Shown one piece after another: positions 34,547 to 43,719 of a stretch of 64,000 nt of DNA; the stretch's first letter is position 1; each line of letters starts with the position of its first letter. The notes below the pieces were generated by a model. The model saw nothing but the letters and a program-made list of their open reading frames with translations. It made no database searches and had not been told where the DNA came from. The stretch lies in contig NZ_AYSJ01000006.1 of NCBI RefSeq assembly GCF_000517265.1, forward strand, positions 57,102 through 121,101, given 5' to 3'. Origin of the DNA: Photorhabdus khanii NC19. GTDB lineage: Bacteria; Pseudomonadota; Gammaproteobacteria; Enterobacterales; Enterobacteriaceae. A program made the position numbers and the translations under genes.

Positions 34547-36340
34547 TTATTTATCCTCATCATCACTCCAACTACTATCCTCAGAGTCAGAACTAGAATC
34601 AGAATCTTCAATATGTATCCTTCTTGCGAGGATCTCTGCTACACCAGATGGACCTGGTTTAGGCTTTTCTACTTCCTCCGCTTTAGGTGTTTTTCTTAGT
34701 CTTCCCTGTATCCCATCCGGCCCCAAACTATTTATCTCATCTAAAAATGTTCGTCTATTACCCGGCGGCGGTGGCAATTCATCAACATTCACCAATACCT
34801 CATTATCCAGATGAATTGCCGCCGCCAATTCATCAACATTCACCAATACCTCATTATCCAGCGGAGGCGGCGGCGCCAATTCATCGACATTCACCAATAC
34901 CTCATTATCCAGCGGTAGCGGCGGGGCCAATTCATCGACATTCACCAATACCTCATTATCCAGCGGCGGCGGCGGGGCCAATTCATCCTCTTCCAATAAA
35001 GGCGGCTCTTCATCACCTTCGCCGGGGATCATAACTAATTCAGATTCATCATCTTCTGCCGGCTCTATTACAGGCGCAGACAGCACAACCGGCTCATTAA
35101 TCAATATGACCATCTCACTACTATTTGATACATTTCCCTGTTCATCATGCGCCATAGCTGAAATAGTAAGATGGTTACTTTGCTGGTTGCTATAACGGGG
35201 AAAATGTACTGCGTAACTATTATCCGATAATGGGACTATCCGGCCACCCCTCGCGCGTAATACGCTGTCATCCCACTGGATATATTTCAGGCGGTATTTT
35301 CCATTGAAAGAGAAATTAATCAGTTTCCTTTCGCCACCAAATCCACTAAGTATTGTTGGCAAATTCAGGCTCAGTTGCGATCTTTCCCGATGCTTCAACA
35401 CAATGTTGTTGTTACGTTCAACCAGACGGTGACGATGATCAGCCAAAGTGCGTCTTACCGGTGCCGTCGTCGGATCAATCTGTTGGGATAAAGGTACCCC
35501 AAGCTGATAATTGAAGGACAAGCCAACCTTTGTATCGTCCTTGCCACTATGACTAAAAGTTCTATCAACACCTAATGAAATCAATGGAATAGGCGTATAA
35601 TCCAGCCCTACCGTCAGTACTCGCGGGTCCTTGTAACGATTCTGGTGATTAAACAGCGCAACATCATCACCGAAATATTGCTCAAATTTCAGTTTACCAC
35701 TCAGTTGCGGGTAAGAGGGAAGCCAACCCTGAGCACGGATATCATAACCATTCGCCACACGTTCAGCATAACCATTCAGTGCAGAAGATGAGTGCCAGTC
35801 CGTCAAGCCAAAATAACCGTTAGCAGCCAAATGCAGATAATCACGCCAATACTCCAAGCCGATCCCCAGCCGCTGGTGAGCATTGCCGGAAATCTGAGCA
35901 TCGTAAAATGTGTTGTAACCTATAGCCCAGTCTTCTTGAAAATGACGTTGACCAATCCCCAAATTAACTATACTGCGCCCATCAAAGCGACGAGCACCCG
36001 CCTGACCAAACAGTATGCGCTCATCTCCATCATATAATGGATAAAAAAGATCGATTGAACCACTGGTCAATTCACCATCAGATAAAGGTAAATTAGCACG
36101 CACTTCCCCGGAGGAATCCTTTTCTGTACCCAGTTTAGGAATATCGCCTCCCTGTTTTACATTTTCATCAGTCTGAGGCTGTAACCACCTTTTTTTCCGT
36201 TTATGTTCGCTGCCAACGGTATTAAGATTCTCTTCTTGAGTTTCATTCACCACGGGTTCTTTTTTCTTATTGGGTTTATAGCAACTTGCCAATAGCAATG
36301 CTACGCTGATGGCAGATACATAGCCTATTTTTTTATTCAT
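34547..36340 (-). CDS. Intimin-like protein with a WASP VCA-like C terminus
   Basis: The 597-residue protein begins with a signal peptide ending LLLASC (lipobox-like, Cys20). Residues about 78-285 form the inverse-autotransporter beta-domain of intimins and invasins (GEVRANLPLSDGELTSGSID, GARRFDGRSIVNLGIGQRHF, GYNTFYDAQIS, RLGIGLEYWRDYLHLAANGY). Residues about 295-415 are an Ig-like intimin domain. The rest is unusual: an acidic linker; a roughly 17-residue repeat DELAPPPPLDNEVLVNV (residues 452-523, four copies, one degenerate); a WH2-like segment NRRTFLDEI...GIQGRLRKTP (528-552); an amphipathic PSGVAEILARRIHI (564-577); and an acidic tail with Trp591 (578-597). Order and motifs match the verprolin-central-acidic part of WASP, which binds actin and Arp2/3. 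As in intimins, the C terminus should be outside the cell. Export is expected from the family; actin nucleation is inferred and untested. Confidence 0.85.
   Translation of the reverse strand: MNKKIGYVSAISVALLLASCYKPNKKKEPVVNETQEENLNTVGSEHKRKKRWLQPQTDENVKQGGDIPKLGTEKDSSGEVRANLPLSDGELTSGSIDLFYPLYDGDERILFGQAGARRFDGRSIVNLGIGQRHFQEDWAIGYNTFYDAQISGNAHQRLGIGLEYWRDYLHLAANGYFGLTDWHSSSALNGYAERVANGYDIRAQGWLPSYPQLSGKLKFEQYFGDDVALFNHQNRYKDPRVLTVGLDYTPIPLISLGVDRTFSHSGKDDTKVGLSFNYQLGVPLSQQIDPTTAPVRRTLADHRHRLVERNNNIVLKHRERSQLSLNLPTILSGFGGERKLINFSFNGKYRLKYIQWDDSVLRARGGRIVPLSDNSYAVHFPRYSNQQSNHLTISAMAHDEQGNVSNSSEMVILINEPVVLSAPVIEPAEDDESELVMIPGEGDEEPPLLEEDELAPPPPLDNEVLVNVDELAPPLPLDNEVLVNVDELAPPPPLDNEVLVNVDELAAAIHLDNEVLVNVDELPPPPGNRRTFLDEINSLGPDGIQGRLRKTPKAEEVEKPKPGPSGVAEILARRIHIEDSDSSSDSEDSSWSDDEDK
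34763..34987 (-). repeat. Tandem repeat encoding proline-rich units
   Basis: A 51-57-bp unit recurs four times inside the intimin-like gene (shared core TTCACCAATACCTCATTATC on the plus strand, seen about every 50-60 bases). Each unit encodes LDNEVLVNVDEL plus a short alternating Ala/Pro tract. The third-to-last proline tract is degenerate (AAAIH instead of PPPP). Copy number may vary by slippage. Confidence 0.85.
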
Positions 36341-36662
36341 GAGCGCTTTTATTTAAATATCATTATATTAGAAATAGATCCAGGCACTGCCATGCCACTA
36401 AACAGAGAAAGACAATGCCATTCCATCCGCATATTAATTACCAATTTCACCTCCTACGACTGCTGAAATTCTTCCGAAATACAAATTTAATTGGAATCAG
36501 CCAAAACCCTTATTTTTATAATAAAGCAAGCAACAGCATTAATATTCCAATATCTGAAATCACTTTCTAATTAAAATAAGGTCAACACCTTATTGGTTAT
36601 ATTTTTCCCTTTGCTAATCTATTTGACAGAAATAGCAACACGTTAATTTGGTAGGTGATGAT
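36341..36662. promoter_or_regulatory. Divergent intergenic region: adhesin and T6SS operon
   Basis: About 320 AT-rich bases separate the minus-strand intimin-like gene from the plus-strand T6SS operon, so both promoters must be here. TTGACA at 36623-36628 resembles a -35 box but lies too close to the first ATG for a convincing -10. No sigma-54 box was found by eye. Shared regulation of the two is possible. Confidence 0.4.
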
Positions 36663-37055
36663 ATGTTTGCAAACTGTCAACTTTTTGGTATGGACCTGGC
36701 ATTTCCAGATGTCTGTATGACACCTTTACCTATCCCAGTGCCCGTTCCCTATCCCAATATGACTCTGGGTCTGATGGCAACACCTCATACTTATAAAGTG
36801 CTGTTTATGGGAATGCCGGCACATAATATGGCGACAGTGACTAATTCAAGTTTCGGCGATAACCTTGGCGTCAATCTCGGTATTGTTTCCGGTACTGTCA
36901 TGGGGCCTTCACGTCATTTAATCGGCTCATTCACCACTTTAATTAAAGGGTTTCCTGCAACGCGCGTCACTAGCCTGAGTTTGCAAAACAGCACTAATAT
37001 GATCGGTATGCGTTTAATTCCCAGCCAACTTAAGGTACTCCTGCTGGGCCTGTGA
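36663..37055 (+). CDS. DUF4150 PAAR-like spike protein
   Basis: Starting at the ATG at 36663 (MFANCQLFGMDLAFPD, with AGGTGAT ahead of it) the 130-residue protein has the DUF4150 pattern: DVCMTPLPIPVPVPYPNMT, then KVLFMGMPAHNMATVTNSSF and GVNLGIVSGTVMGPSRH. DUF4150 proteins resemble PAAR, the sharpened tip that sits on VgrG, and frequently work with DUF2169 and DUF3540 proteins, both of which are encoded by the minus operon here. It has no C-terminal toxin extension. It is the first gene of the plus-strand T6SS operon, 13 bases ahead of tssJ. Confidence 0.85.
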   Translation: MFANCQLFGMDLAFPDVCMTPLPIPVPVPYPNMTLGLMATPHTYKVLFMGMPAHNMATVTNSSFGDNLGVNLGIVSGTVMGPSRHLIGSFTTLIKGFPATRVTSLSLQNSTNMIGMRLIPSQLKVLLLGL

Positions 37056-37068
37056 TGGAGGACTTTCT

Positions 37069-37596
37069 ATGCTGTTTTTTCCTCACTATAAAAGTCACTG
37101 TTTTTCCTCTTTTATTCTGTTGAGCATACTTCTGACTGTAAGTTGTTCTGCAAATAAAGTGGAAAAAAATATTCCTTACACCATTAAATTTCAAGCTCAA
37201 GGGAATATTAACAATAGCGCTCCTTTAAAATTAAATATATTGCTATTAAATGATCCAGATAAATTTAATCAGGCAGACACCTCGTCTTTACAAAAAACGT
37301 CTAATTCAACTCTGGACAATACTGTACTTTATCAAAAATCAATCTTCTTACTGCCAATAAAAGGAAAAAGTGATATCAGTATTACGGTTAATACTCCGGC
37401 AGAAGAAAAATATATTGCTATTTGGGCAGAATACCAAAATATTACCGATAAACAGTGGCGGCTCGTTATTCCTTTATCATCGTTTACAACCGTATCTTAT
37501 TTATCGGTTTTAAATCCTTTTTCATCCTCTGAGCCTTATCAGTTGATTACCGTTACTTCGCACGGATTACAGATGAAATCTGAATCTGCTAAATGA
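37069..37596 (+). CDS. tssJ: T6SS outer-membrane lipoprotein TssJ
   Basis: A 175-residue protein with an N-terminal hydrophobic stretch (FSSFILLSILLTVSC) ending in a lipobox cysteine at residue 26, followed by a small beta domain: PYTIKFQAQGNIN, then LKLNILLLNDPDKF, SIFLLPIKGKSDISI and YIAIWAEYQNITDKQWR. This matches TssJ (SciN), which is anchored in the outer membrane and binds the periplasmic part of TssM to complete the membrane complex. The position between the spike gene and tssK is the usual one. Confidence 0.88.
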   Translation: MLFFPHYKSHCFSSFILLSILLTVSCSANKVEKNIPYTIKFQAQGNINNSAPLKLNILLLNDPDKFNQADTSSLQKTSNSTLDNTVLYQKSIFLLPIKGKSDISITVNTPAEEKYIAIWAEYQNITDKQWRLVIPLSSFTTVSYLSVLNPFSSSEPYQLITVTSHGLQMKSESAK

Positions 37597-37621
37597 ATCA
37601 CACATGCTCAGGAGACTACCC

Positions 37622-38971
37622 ATGAAAAATGCACACAAAGTTCTCTGGATGGAGGGCATGTTTTTACGGCCCCACCATTTTCAGCAAGCAGATGAATATG
37701 TGGATGCACGCCTGCATCAATGGGGAGCGCTGCAACGAGCCTACAATTGGGGATTTTCATCATTAAAACTTGATGAGAGCCAACTTGCTTTAGGGAAAAT
37801 CTCACTGCTGGCCGCCAGTGGTATTATGCCCGACGGTACGGCTTTTGGATTCACTGAAACTGGCGAGGCTCCACCTGCGTTAACTATCAGCACTTCACTG
37901 CGTTCACAGATTATCACTCTGGCTATACCGGCATATCTGGCCGGGCGCGAATCAGTCAGTTTCGATGATGCGCCAAACTCTCTGGCACGTTATCAGGCAT
38001 TTGAAAAAGAGGTTAGCGACGTTAACTCTTTGGTCCTTGGCAGTACCATCCTGCATTGCGGTAAATTACGCCTGCGTCTGCTACCAGAAAATGAACTCAA
38101 CGGCGAATGGGTTGCTATGGGAGTACTGCGGGTTTTAGAAAAAAATCAGGATGGCGTCGTCATGCTGGATACCGGATATATTCCACCGTTACTTAACTGT
38201 TGGGCAAACCCGTTGTTACAGAACATGACTCATGATCTTTACGGCCTGTTACTGCAACGCAGCCAACAACTCAGCCGTCATCTGCAATGTAACGGTGCCA
38301 GCACCTGTGATTTGTTACGGCTGGCGCTATTAAACCGTTTCAGTGCTCAACTTCAACACATCATGCATCTGCCTCAACAGGCACCGGAAACGCTTTTTCT
38401 CATCTGGATCGGCTATGCACTGGAAATGAGCTCCTTTCAAGCCCCCTATACACTGGAAGGAGAGTTACCCCGCTACAATCATCTGGATATTGGCAGTTGC
38501 TTCACCCGCCTCTCTACTTTACTGCAACGTAGCTTGTCCATTGTGTTGGAAGAGCATGTTATATCGCTGCCCTTGACCAAACGTCTGCCGGGATTAAGCG
38601 TAGCATCATTGCCGGAACAAATGAGCCTGGATGATTACCACTTTATTCTGGTTGTGAAGTCAGAGATGGTACATGACACTTTTATGGCTCACTTTCCGGC
38701 CCAAATTAAAATCTCGTCAGCCGACTGCATACGTGATCTGGTGCGTTTGCAGTTGCCGGGTATCGCCTTACGCCACCTGGTACAGATCCCCAGACAACTT
38801 CCCTATCAGAATGGGTACTGCTACTTCAAATTGGAATTCGACGATAAAACTGAACAATCGCTGGAGAAATCCAGGGTATTTGCTTTTTACGTCGCCGGAG
38901 AATTTCCTGGTCTGAAAATAGCATTTTGGGCACTCAAACGCCTGCCTGATGATGAGGATATCAGTATATGA
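37622..38971 (+). CDS. tssK: T6SS baseplate protein TssK
   Basis: The protein starts at MKNAHKVLWMEGMFLRPHHF with an AGGAGA site 8 bases ahead; the upstream in-frame ATG is less likely. The N-terminal block KVLWMEGMFLRPHHFQQ is diagnostic of TssK. The 449-residue length is normal. TssK trimers tie the baseplate wedges (TssE, TssF, TssG) to the membrane complex (TssL, TssM). It overlaps tssL by 4 bases (ATGA), indicating translational coupling. Confidence 0.95.
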   Translation: MKNAHKVLWMEGMFLRPHHFQQADEYVDARLHQWGALQRAYNWGFSSLKLDESQLALGKISLLAASGIMPDGTAFGFTETGEAPPALTISTSLRSQIITLAIPAYLAGRESVSFDDAPNSLARYQAFEKEVSDVNSLVLGSTILHCGKLRLRLLPENELNGEWVAMGVLRVLEKNQDGVVMLDTGYIPPLLNCWANPLLQNMTHDLYGLLLQRSQQLSRHLQCNGASTCDLLRLALLNRFSAQLQHIMHLPQQAPETLFLIWIGYALEMSSFQAPYTLEGELPRYNHLDIGSCFTRLSTLLQRSLSIVLEEHVISLPLTKRLPGLSVASLPEQMSLDDYHFILVVKSEMVHDTFMAHFPAQIKISSADCIRDLVRLQLPGIALRHLVQIPRQLPYQNGYCYFKLEFDDKTEQSLEKSRVFAFYVAGEFPGLKIAFWALKRLPDDEDISI

Positions 38972-40131
38972 ATCGTGACTATCGTAATGCTTTAGTGCAG
39001 GCGGCTTATCCTCTGTTAAACGCCATGCCACATATTCGTCATACAGCCAAACCGGAAGACTCAGGTCAGTTACGTCAACAATTGATCGGAGAAATATATC
39101 GCTTTGAGAAACAGTGCCAACAAGCGGGATTCAGTTATGAAACTGTCCTCGGCGCCCGTTATTGTCTGTGTACTTCTCTGGACGAAGCGGTCGCATTGAC
39201 CTCCTGGGGAGACAATAGCATATGGTCAGGTAATGGCTTGCTGATTACATTCCACAAAGAGAGCAGCGGCGGTGAGAAATTTTTCAAGTTACTGGATATG
39301 TTGCTGCAACAACCCAGTAAACATATCGATCTGCTCGAACTGTTCTACTTCTGTCTGCTTCTGGGATTTGGTGGGCGCTACCGCCTGATTGACAACGGCC
39401 TCGCTCAACTGGAAACCCTGATCCAGCGTCTGGCAATACGCTTGCGTCAGGTCAGAGGAGAGTATCCTGCCGCATTGAGCACTCTTCCTCCTCCCGCAAT
39501 CAATACTCATCAACCGTCACGGTTATCCCGTTTCCTGGTGTTTTTCACACTATCTGGCACATTGATGACCGGTCTGCTCTACCTCGGTCTGAACACCCGG
39601 CTTAATCAGCAGACAGAACCCGTATTGACATCCATATACGATTTGCCATTGCCAGAAGCCACCATACCAGCTGAAAGCTTTTCTGTTGCGCATTTACGGC
39701 AAGTGCTGCAACCCGCGATAGAGCAGCAGGACATCACCGTCAGCCAAAACGCGGATCATGTCAGTGTTACCCTACAGGGGGGAGACTTGTTTGCTTCTGC
39801 ATCAGCAACACTCAATCCGCGTTATCAGGCACCTCTCCAAGATCTTGCCAAACAACTGAACCTGACTACCGGGAAGATCATCGTACGCGGACACAGTGAC
39901 AACTTGCCGATTCATACACATGCCTATTCCTCCAACTATGCCTTGTCACTGGCGCGAGCGGAAACCGTGGCACAACCGTTACGCACCGGCTTACTCCAAC
40001 CACAACGGCTACAGGTTGAAAGTGCCGGCGCAGAAGCCCCTTTAGTCCCCAACACCAACGCTCAAAACCGGGCCTTGAATCGTCGTATTGACATTATTTT
40101 CAACACCACGCCAGATAATTCAGAGCAGTAG
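38968..40131 (+). CDS. tssL: T6SS TssL (DotU/IcmH) with C-terminal OmpA domain
   Basis: The 387-residue protein contains the cytoplasmic IcmH/DotU domain (NALVQAAYPLLNAMPHIR, RYCLCTSLDEAVALTSWG), one transmembrane helix at about residues 188-208 (FLVFFTLSGTLMTGLLYLG) and a periplasmic OmpA-like peptidoglycan-binding domain with GKIIVRGHSDNLP and RALNRRIDIIF. This is the extended form of TssL, where peptidoglycan binding is built in rather than supplied by TagL. It overlaps tssK by 4 bases and is followed closely by tssM. Confidence 0.93.
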   Translation: MNRDYRNALVQAAYPLLNAMPHIRHTAKPEDSGQLRQQLIGEIYRFEKQCQQAGFSYETVLGARYCLCTSLDEAVALTSWGDNSIWSGNGLLITFHKESSGGEKFFKLLDMLLQQPSKHIDLLELFYFCLLLGFGGRYRLIDNGLAQLETLIQRLAIRLRQVRGEYPAALSTLPPPAINTHQPSRLSRFLVFFTLSGTLMTGLLYLGLNTRLNQQTEPVLTSIYDLPLPEATIPAESFSVAHLRQVLQPAIEQQDITVSQNADHVSVTLQGGDLFASASATLNPRYQAPLQDLAKQLNLTTGKIIVRGHSDNLPIHTHAYSSNYALSLARAETVAQPLRTGLLQPQRLQVESAGAEAPLVPNTNAQNRALNRRIDIIFNTTPDNSEQ

Positions 40132-40147
40132 ACAGGAGAGAAAGAAA

Positions 40148-43100
40148 ATGTTGAAAGCATTTATCGCGATTATCACCAGTCGCCTGTTTTGGGGAGCACT
40201 CATTGTTGCCGCATTGTGTCTGCTCATCTGGATCATGGGGCCATTTATCGCCATCGGCGATCTGCATCCACTGATGACGGAAACGCAACGCCAAATCGCC
40301 ATTACCGTGCTAATTTCGCTGTGGTTGTTACTACGGCTGTTACCTTTTCTTTATCAGGTTTGGCTAAATGGCCGTTTGCGCCGCCGCTTACACCATGTCA
40401 GCAATGTCGTCACACCAACAACCCGCAGTGCCGCTCAGTCCCTGACGGACAGCTTTAAACAGGCAGCAATCCTGATTAAACGCGGGCTGCGTCTGAATGG
40501 TGAACGGTTAACCACACGTCTGGGCAAACTCTATCTCTATCATCTGCCTTGGTATCTGGTTCTGGGTACCCAAGGATGCGGCAAAGACAAAGCCTTGCTG
40601 AACTCAGGATTAGATTTCTACCACACAACCTATCCCAGTCAGTTTGCCTTTCCTGAAACCAGCGCCGAATCACACTGCTCATGGTATTTCACTTTTCAAG
40701 GCATCATCCTTAGCCCCGCCGGAGAATACCTTAAAGAAGGTAATCCCCTGTGGCAGATTTTATTGAAACTGTTAAAACGTTATCGTCCACGCCAGCCAAT
40801 CAACGCCGTTATTCTGGCAATCAGTGTGCAGGATCTACTGCAACAGGATAATGACGCTCAATACCATCAAGCTTTACTGCTGCGTAAGCGACTGATGGAC
40901 CTGCGTTTGCAACTGAAAATTGACTTTCCCATCTACGTGATGATCACCAAAACCGATCTCCTGCCAGGATTCAGCAGCTATTTCAGCCATTTTTACGGCG
41001 AAGAGCTGGATCAGGTCTGGGGCTTTACCTTCCCCTGGCAACAGGAATTGCATTCTCATACTGATTTACAACAGATGCTGGATGAACAGTACAACCACCT
41101 GCAACAACGTCTGGATGCCGCACTGACGGATACCTTATTAACTCAGCAAGATATCACTCAGCGGGAACAAAGCTTCGCCTTCCCGCAGGCATTTGCAACC
41201 CTGCGTCCGGTGCTGATGCGTTATTTGAGTATTATTTTCGCCACCTCTGGCTTTGATCGGCCGTGGTTACCACACGGCCTCTATTTCACCAGCGCCAATC
41301 AAAAAAAAGGGGAATCATGGCACAACAACGGCGTTATGCAGAATAATCTGTTTGACTACAGTTATGCGCTCTCTTCTGTAAGCAACAACGATAGCAAAGT
41401 AACCAGCCGCACTGCCCGCAGTTACTTCCTGAGAGAGTTATTTCAAAAAGTCATTTTGGCTGAAAGCGGGCTAGCCGGTATCAACCGCATGTATGCATTA
41501 CGCCAACGCTTTGCCCTATTGATAGGATGTAGTTTATTACTCTCTTTAATGGCCGGGATCTGCGTACTGTTACTAACCAGTTATCACAATAATAACAGCT
41601 ATCTGGCACAAATTATGGCCCGGCTCCCAGTGCTGGAACGGCAGGGACAGGCACTGAGCCAACCATCAACCCGTGATCTACCCCACTTGATCCAATATTT
41701 AACACAACTACAGTCACTCACCGCAAATCACCAAATTGATTCGGACAGCCCCTCATTGGTTTATGGCATGGGGCTGTATCGGGGCCCTCAACTGAACAGC
41801 ACGAGCTATCCTGTTTATCAGCATGCGTTAAAAAATTTATTGCTGCCGCTGGTGACACAGCAAGTCGAGAGCATTTTACGCCAGCAAACCGATGGCGATA
41901 GCAACGAATCAACCTACGAGGCGCTGAAAGCCTACCAGATGCTATTTCAACCACAACATTACGACGGCAAATTCCTTACTGCCTGGCTGATGCTGAACCT
42001 GTCTCATATCCCCGGTAGTGAAAAATTGGATGAGACACAGCGCGAAGCACTCCAGATGCATCTCTATCAACTACTGAATCAGAATCAGCCTGCCTGGTCC
42101 CAGCGCAAAGATCAGCAACTGATACAGGAGGCGATAAAAAATATCATGCGCTCCACATTTTCCCAGCGGGTTTATACCAGCATCAAAAAAAGAGTGATCA
42201 ATAACGGACGTTTTAAATCCGTCAATCTGATTGATTTGGCCGGTTCTCAAGCTGAATTGGTGTTAAAACGAAAAAGTGCCCTGCCGGATACTGCGGCAAT
42301 CCCCGGCTTCTTTACACCAGACGGATACTGGCACGGCCTGATTGCACAAGTAGATGATACGGTAAAAGCACTGCATGACACTGATCACTGGGTCCTCAAT
42401 ATACCGTCGCAGGTACAGGAAAAACCGGATGCGACTTACCAGGTGCGCCAGCTTTATATAAGTGATTTTATGTTGGAATGGGATACATTTCTCAATGATA
42501 TCGCCCTAATTCCAGCCCATAGTCTGAACCAGCGTATTAATAATGTCCGTATTCTCTCCGGGGCCCATTCCCCTTTGCGCAATCTGCTGATCAATACCAG
42601 CCGCATTGTCGCACTCTCTCCACCGGAAGATAACGGCAAACTCACACAACTAGGCCAGCAATTGAATGATGAAGCAACCCGTAAACTGCAAAACCTGTTT
42701 CCGGCTGTCAGCCCTCCCCCTGCACTGCCTTCACCAGAACAGATTGTCAGAAACCACTACCGCGACCTGCTCGATCTCGCTCGTCCACAGGGCGATCATA
42801 GCGATACCATTGCCTTTGACGATCTATTCAAAAAACTGGGTGATCTGTATCGCTACCTCACCGCTTTACAGGAAAATGGCGAAAGCACCGCATCCTCTTC
42901 CGACACCATACTGACACAATTACAGGCTGACGCCGGTCGTCTGCCGGTGCCGTTCCGCAGCATGATCATGGATATGACGCAGGGTGCAAAAGGCGATACA
43001 CAACAACAGGCTGTTTCACGCATACACCAACTCGCCGGAGCACAACTCAGTGACTTCTGCCGTGAAGCAATTGCCGGACGTTATCCACTGTCCCACTACA

Positions 43101-43708
43101 GCAAACGTGATATTGCACCTGATGATATGGCGCATATGTTTGCGCCGAATCAAGGGTTGATTGATCGCTTTTTTAATCAATATCTGGCGGATAAAGTCAA
43201 CACTCAGGGTGATGAATGGCGCTTTTTCCCCTGGGCACTGGGCAGCACCAAACAGGAAGATCAATCACTGCTGAAAACATTCCGGCAGGCGCAATTTATC
43301 CGGGATGCATTCTTTAGTACGGCCTCTTCACAGCCTTCATTCTCTCTTACCTTGCAGCCGCTGCAAATGGATAACGATATTCTTACCCTGTCGTTAACAC
43401 TTAACGATCAGCGTGTCAGCTACAGCCACGGTCCCCTGACACCCTGGTACTTCACCTGGCCCAGCAGTAACAACACCGGTACAGCCAAACTCACCATATT
43501 GCTGGCAAATGGCAAAACCAAATCACTGGAAACCTCGGGGCCCTGGGCATTAAACAGGCTGATTGACGCCGGAAAGTGGGTTCGGGAAGACAGCATGCAT
43601 TACCGGATCACCTTCAATCTGGCAGGACATCAAGCCACATTGATACTCACCCCCGACAGCATACACAACCCGTTTGTCATACCGGAATTTACCTGTATCA
43701 AACCATAA
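40148..43708 (+). CDS. tssM: T6SS inner-membrane protein TssM (IcmF)
   Basis: The start at 40148 (MLKAFIAIITSRLFWG) has an AGGAGAG site; the upstream in-frame ATG lies inside tssL. The 1,186-residue protein has two N-terminal membrane helices (about 12-35 and 50-72), a cytoplasmic NTPase-like domain, a third helix near residue 455 (FALLIGCSLLLSLMAGICV) and a long periplasmic part that binds TssJ, with a C-terminal domain ending VIPEFTCIKP. The Walker A region reads GTQGCGKDKALLNSG, so the Ser/Thr after GK is an aspartate; ATP binding is therefore doubtful, as in several other TssM proteins. It is the central spanner of the membrane complex. Confidence 0.95.
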   Translation: MLKAFIAIITSRLFWGALIVAALCLLIWIMGPFIAIGDLHPLMTETQRQIAITVLISLWLLLRLLPFLYQVWLNGRLRRRLHHVSNVVTPTTRSAAQSLTDSFKQAAILIKRGLRLNGERLTTRLGKLYLYHLPWYLVLGTQGCGKDKALLNSGLDFYHTTYPSQFAFPETSAESHCSWYFTFQGIILSPAGEYLKEGNPLWQILLKLLKRYRPRQPINAVILAISVQDLLQQDNDAQYHQALLLRKRLMDLRLQLKIDFPIYVMITKTDLLPGFSSYFSHFYGEELDQVWGFTFPWQQELHSHTDLQQMLDEQYNHLQQRLDAALTDTLLTQQDITQREQSFAFPQAFATLRPVLMRYLSIIFATSGFDRPWLPHGLYFTSANQKKGESWHNNGVMQNNLFDYSYALSSVSNNDSKVTSRTARSYFLRELFQKVILAESGLAGINRMYALRQRFALLIGCSLLLSLMAGICVLLLTSYHNNNSYLAQIMARLPVLERQGQALSQPSTRDLPHLIQYLTQLQSLTANHQIDSDSPSLVYGMGLYRGPQLNSTSYPVYQHALKNLLLPLVTQQVESILRQQTDGDSNESTYEALKAYQMLFQPQHYDGKFLTAWLMLNLSHIPGSEKLDETQREALQMHLYQLLNQNQPAWSQRKDQQLIQEAIKNIMRSTFSQRVYTSIKKRVINNGRFKSVNLIDLAGSQAELVLKRKSALPDTAAIPGFFTPDGYWHGLIAQVDDTVKALHDTDHWVLNIPSQVQEKPDATYQVRQLYISDFMLEWDTFLNDIALIPAHSLNQRINNVRILSGAHSPLRNLLINTSRIVALSPPEDNGKLTQLGQQLNDEATRKLQNLFPAVSPPPALPSPEQIVRNHYRDLLDLARPQGDHSDTIAFDDLFKKLGDLYRYLTALQENGESTASSSDTILTQLQADAGRLPVPFRSMIMDMTQGAKGDTQQQAVSRIHQLAGAQLSDFCREAIAGRYPLSHYSKRDIAPDDMAHMFAPNQGLIDRFFNQYLADKVNTQGDEWRFFPWALGSTKQEDQSLLKTFRQAQFIRDAFFSTASSQPSFSLTLQPLQMDNDILTLSLTLNDQRVSYSHGPLTPWYFTWPSSNNTGTAKLTILLANGKTKSLETSGPWALNRLIDAGKWVREDSMHYRITFNLAGHQATLILTPDSIHNPFVIPEFTCIKP

Positions 43709-43719
43709 GGAGAATCTTA

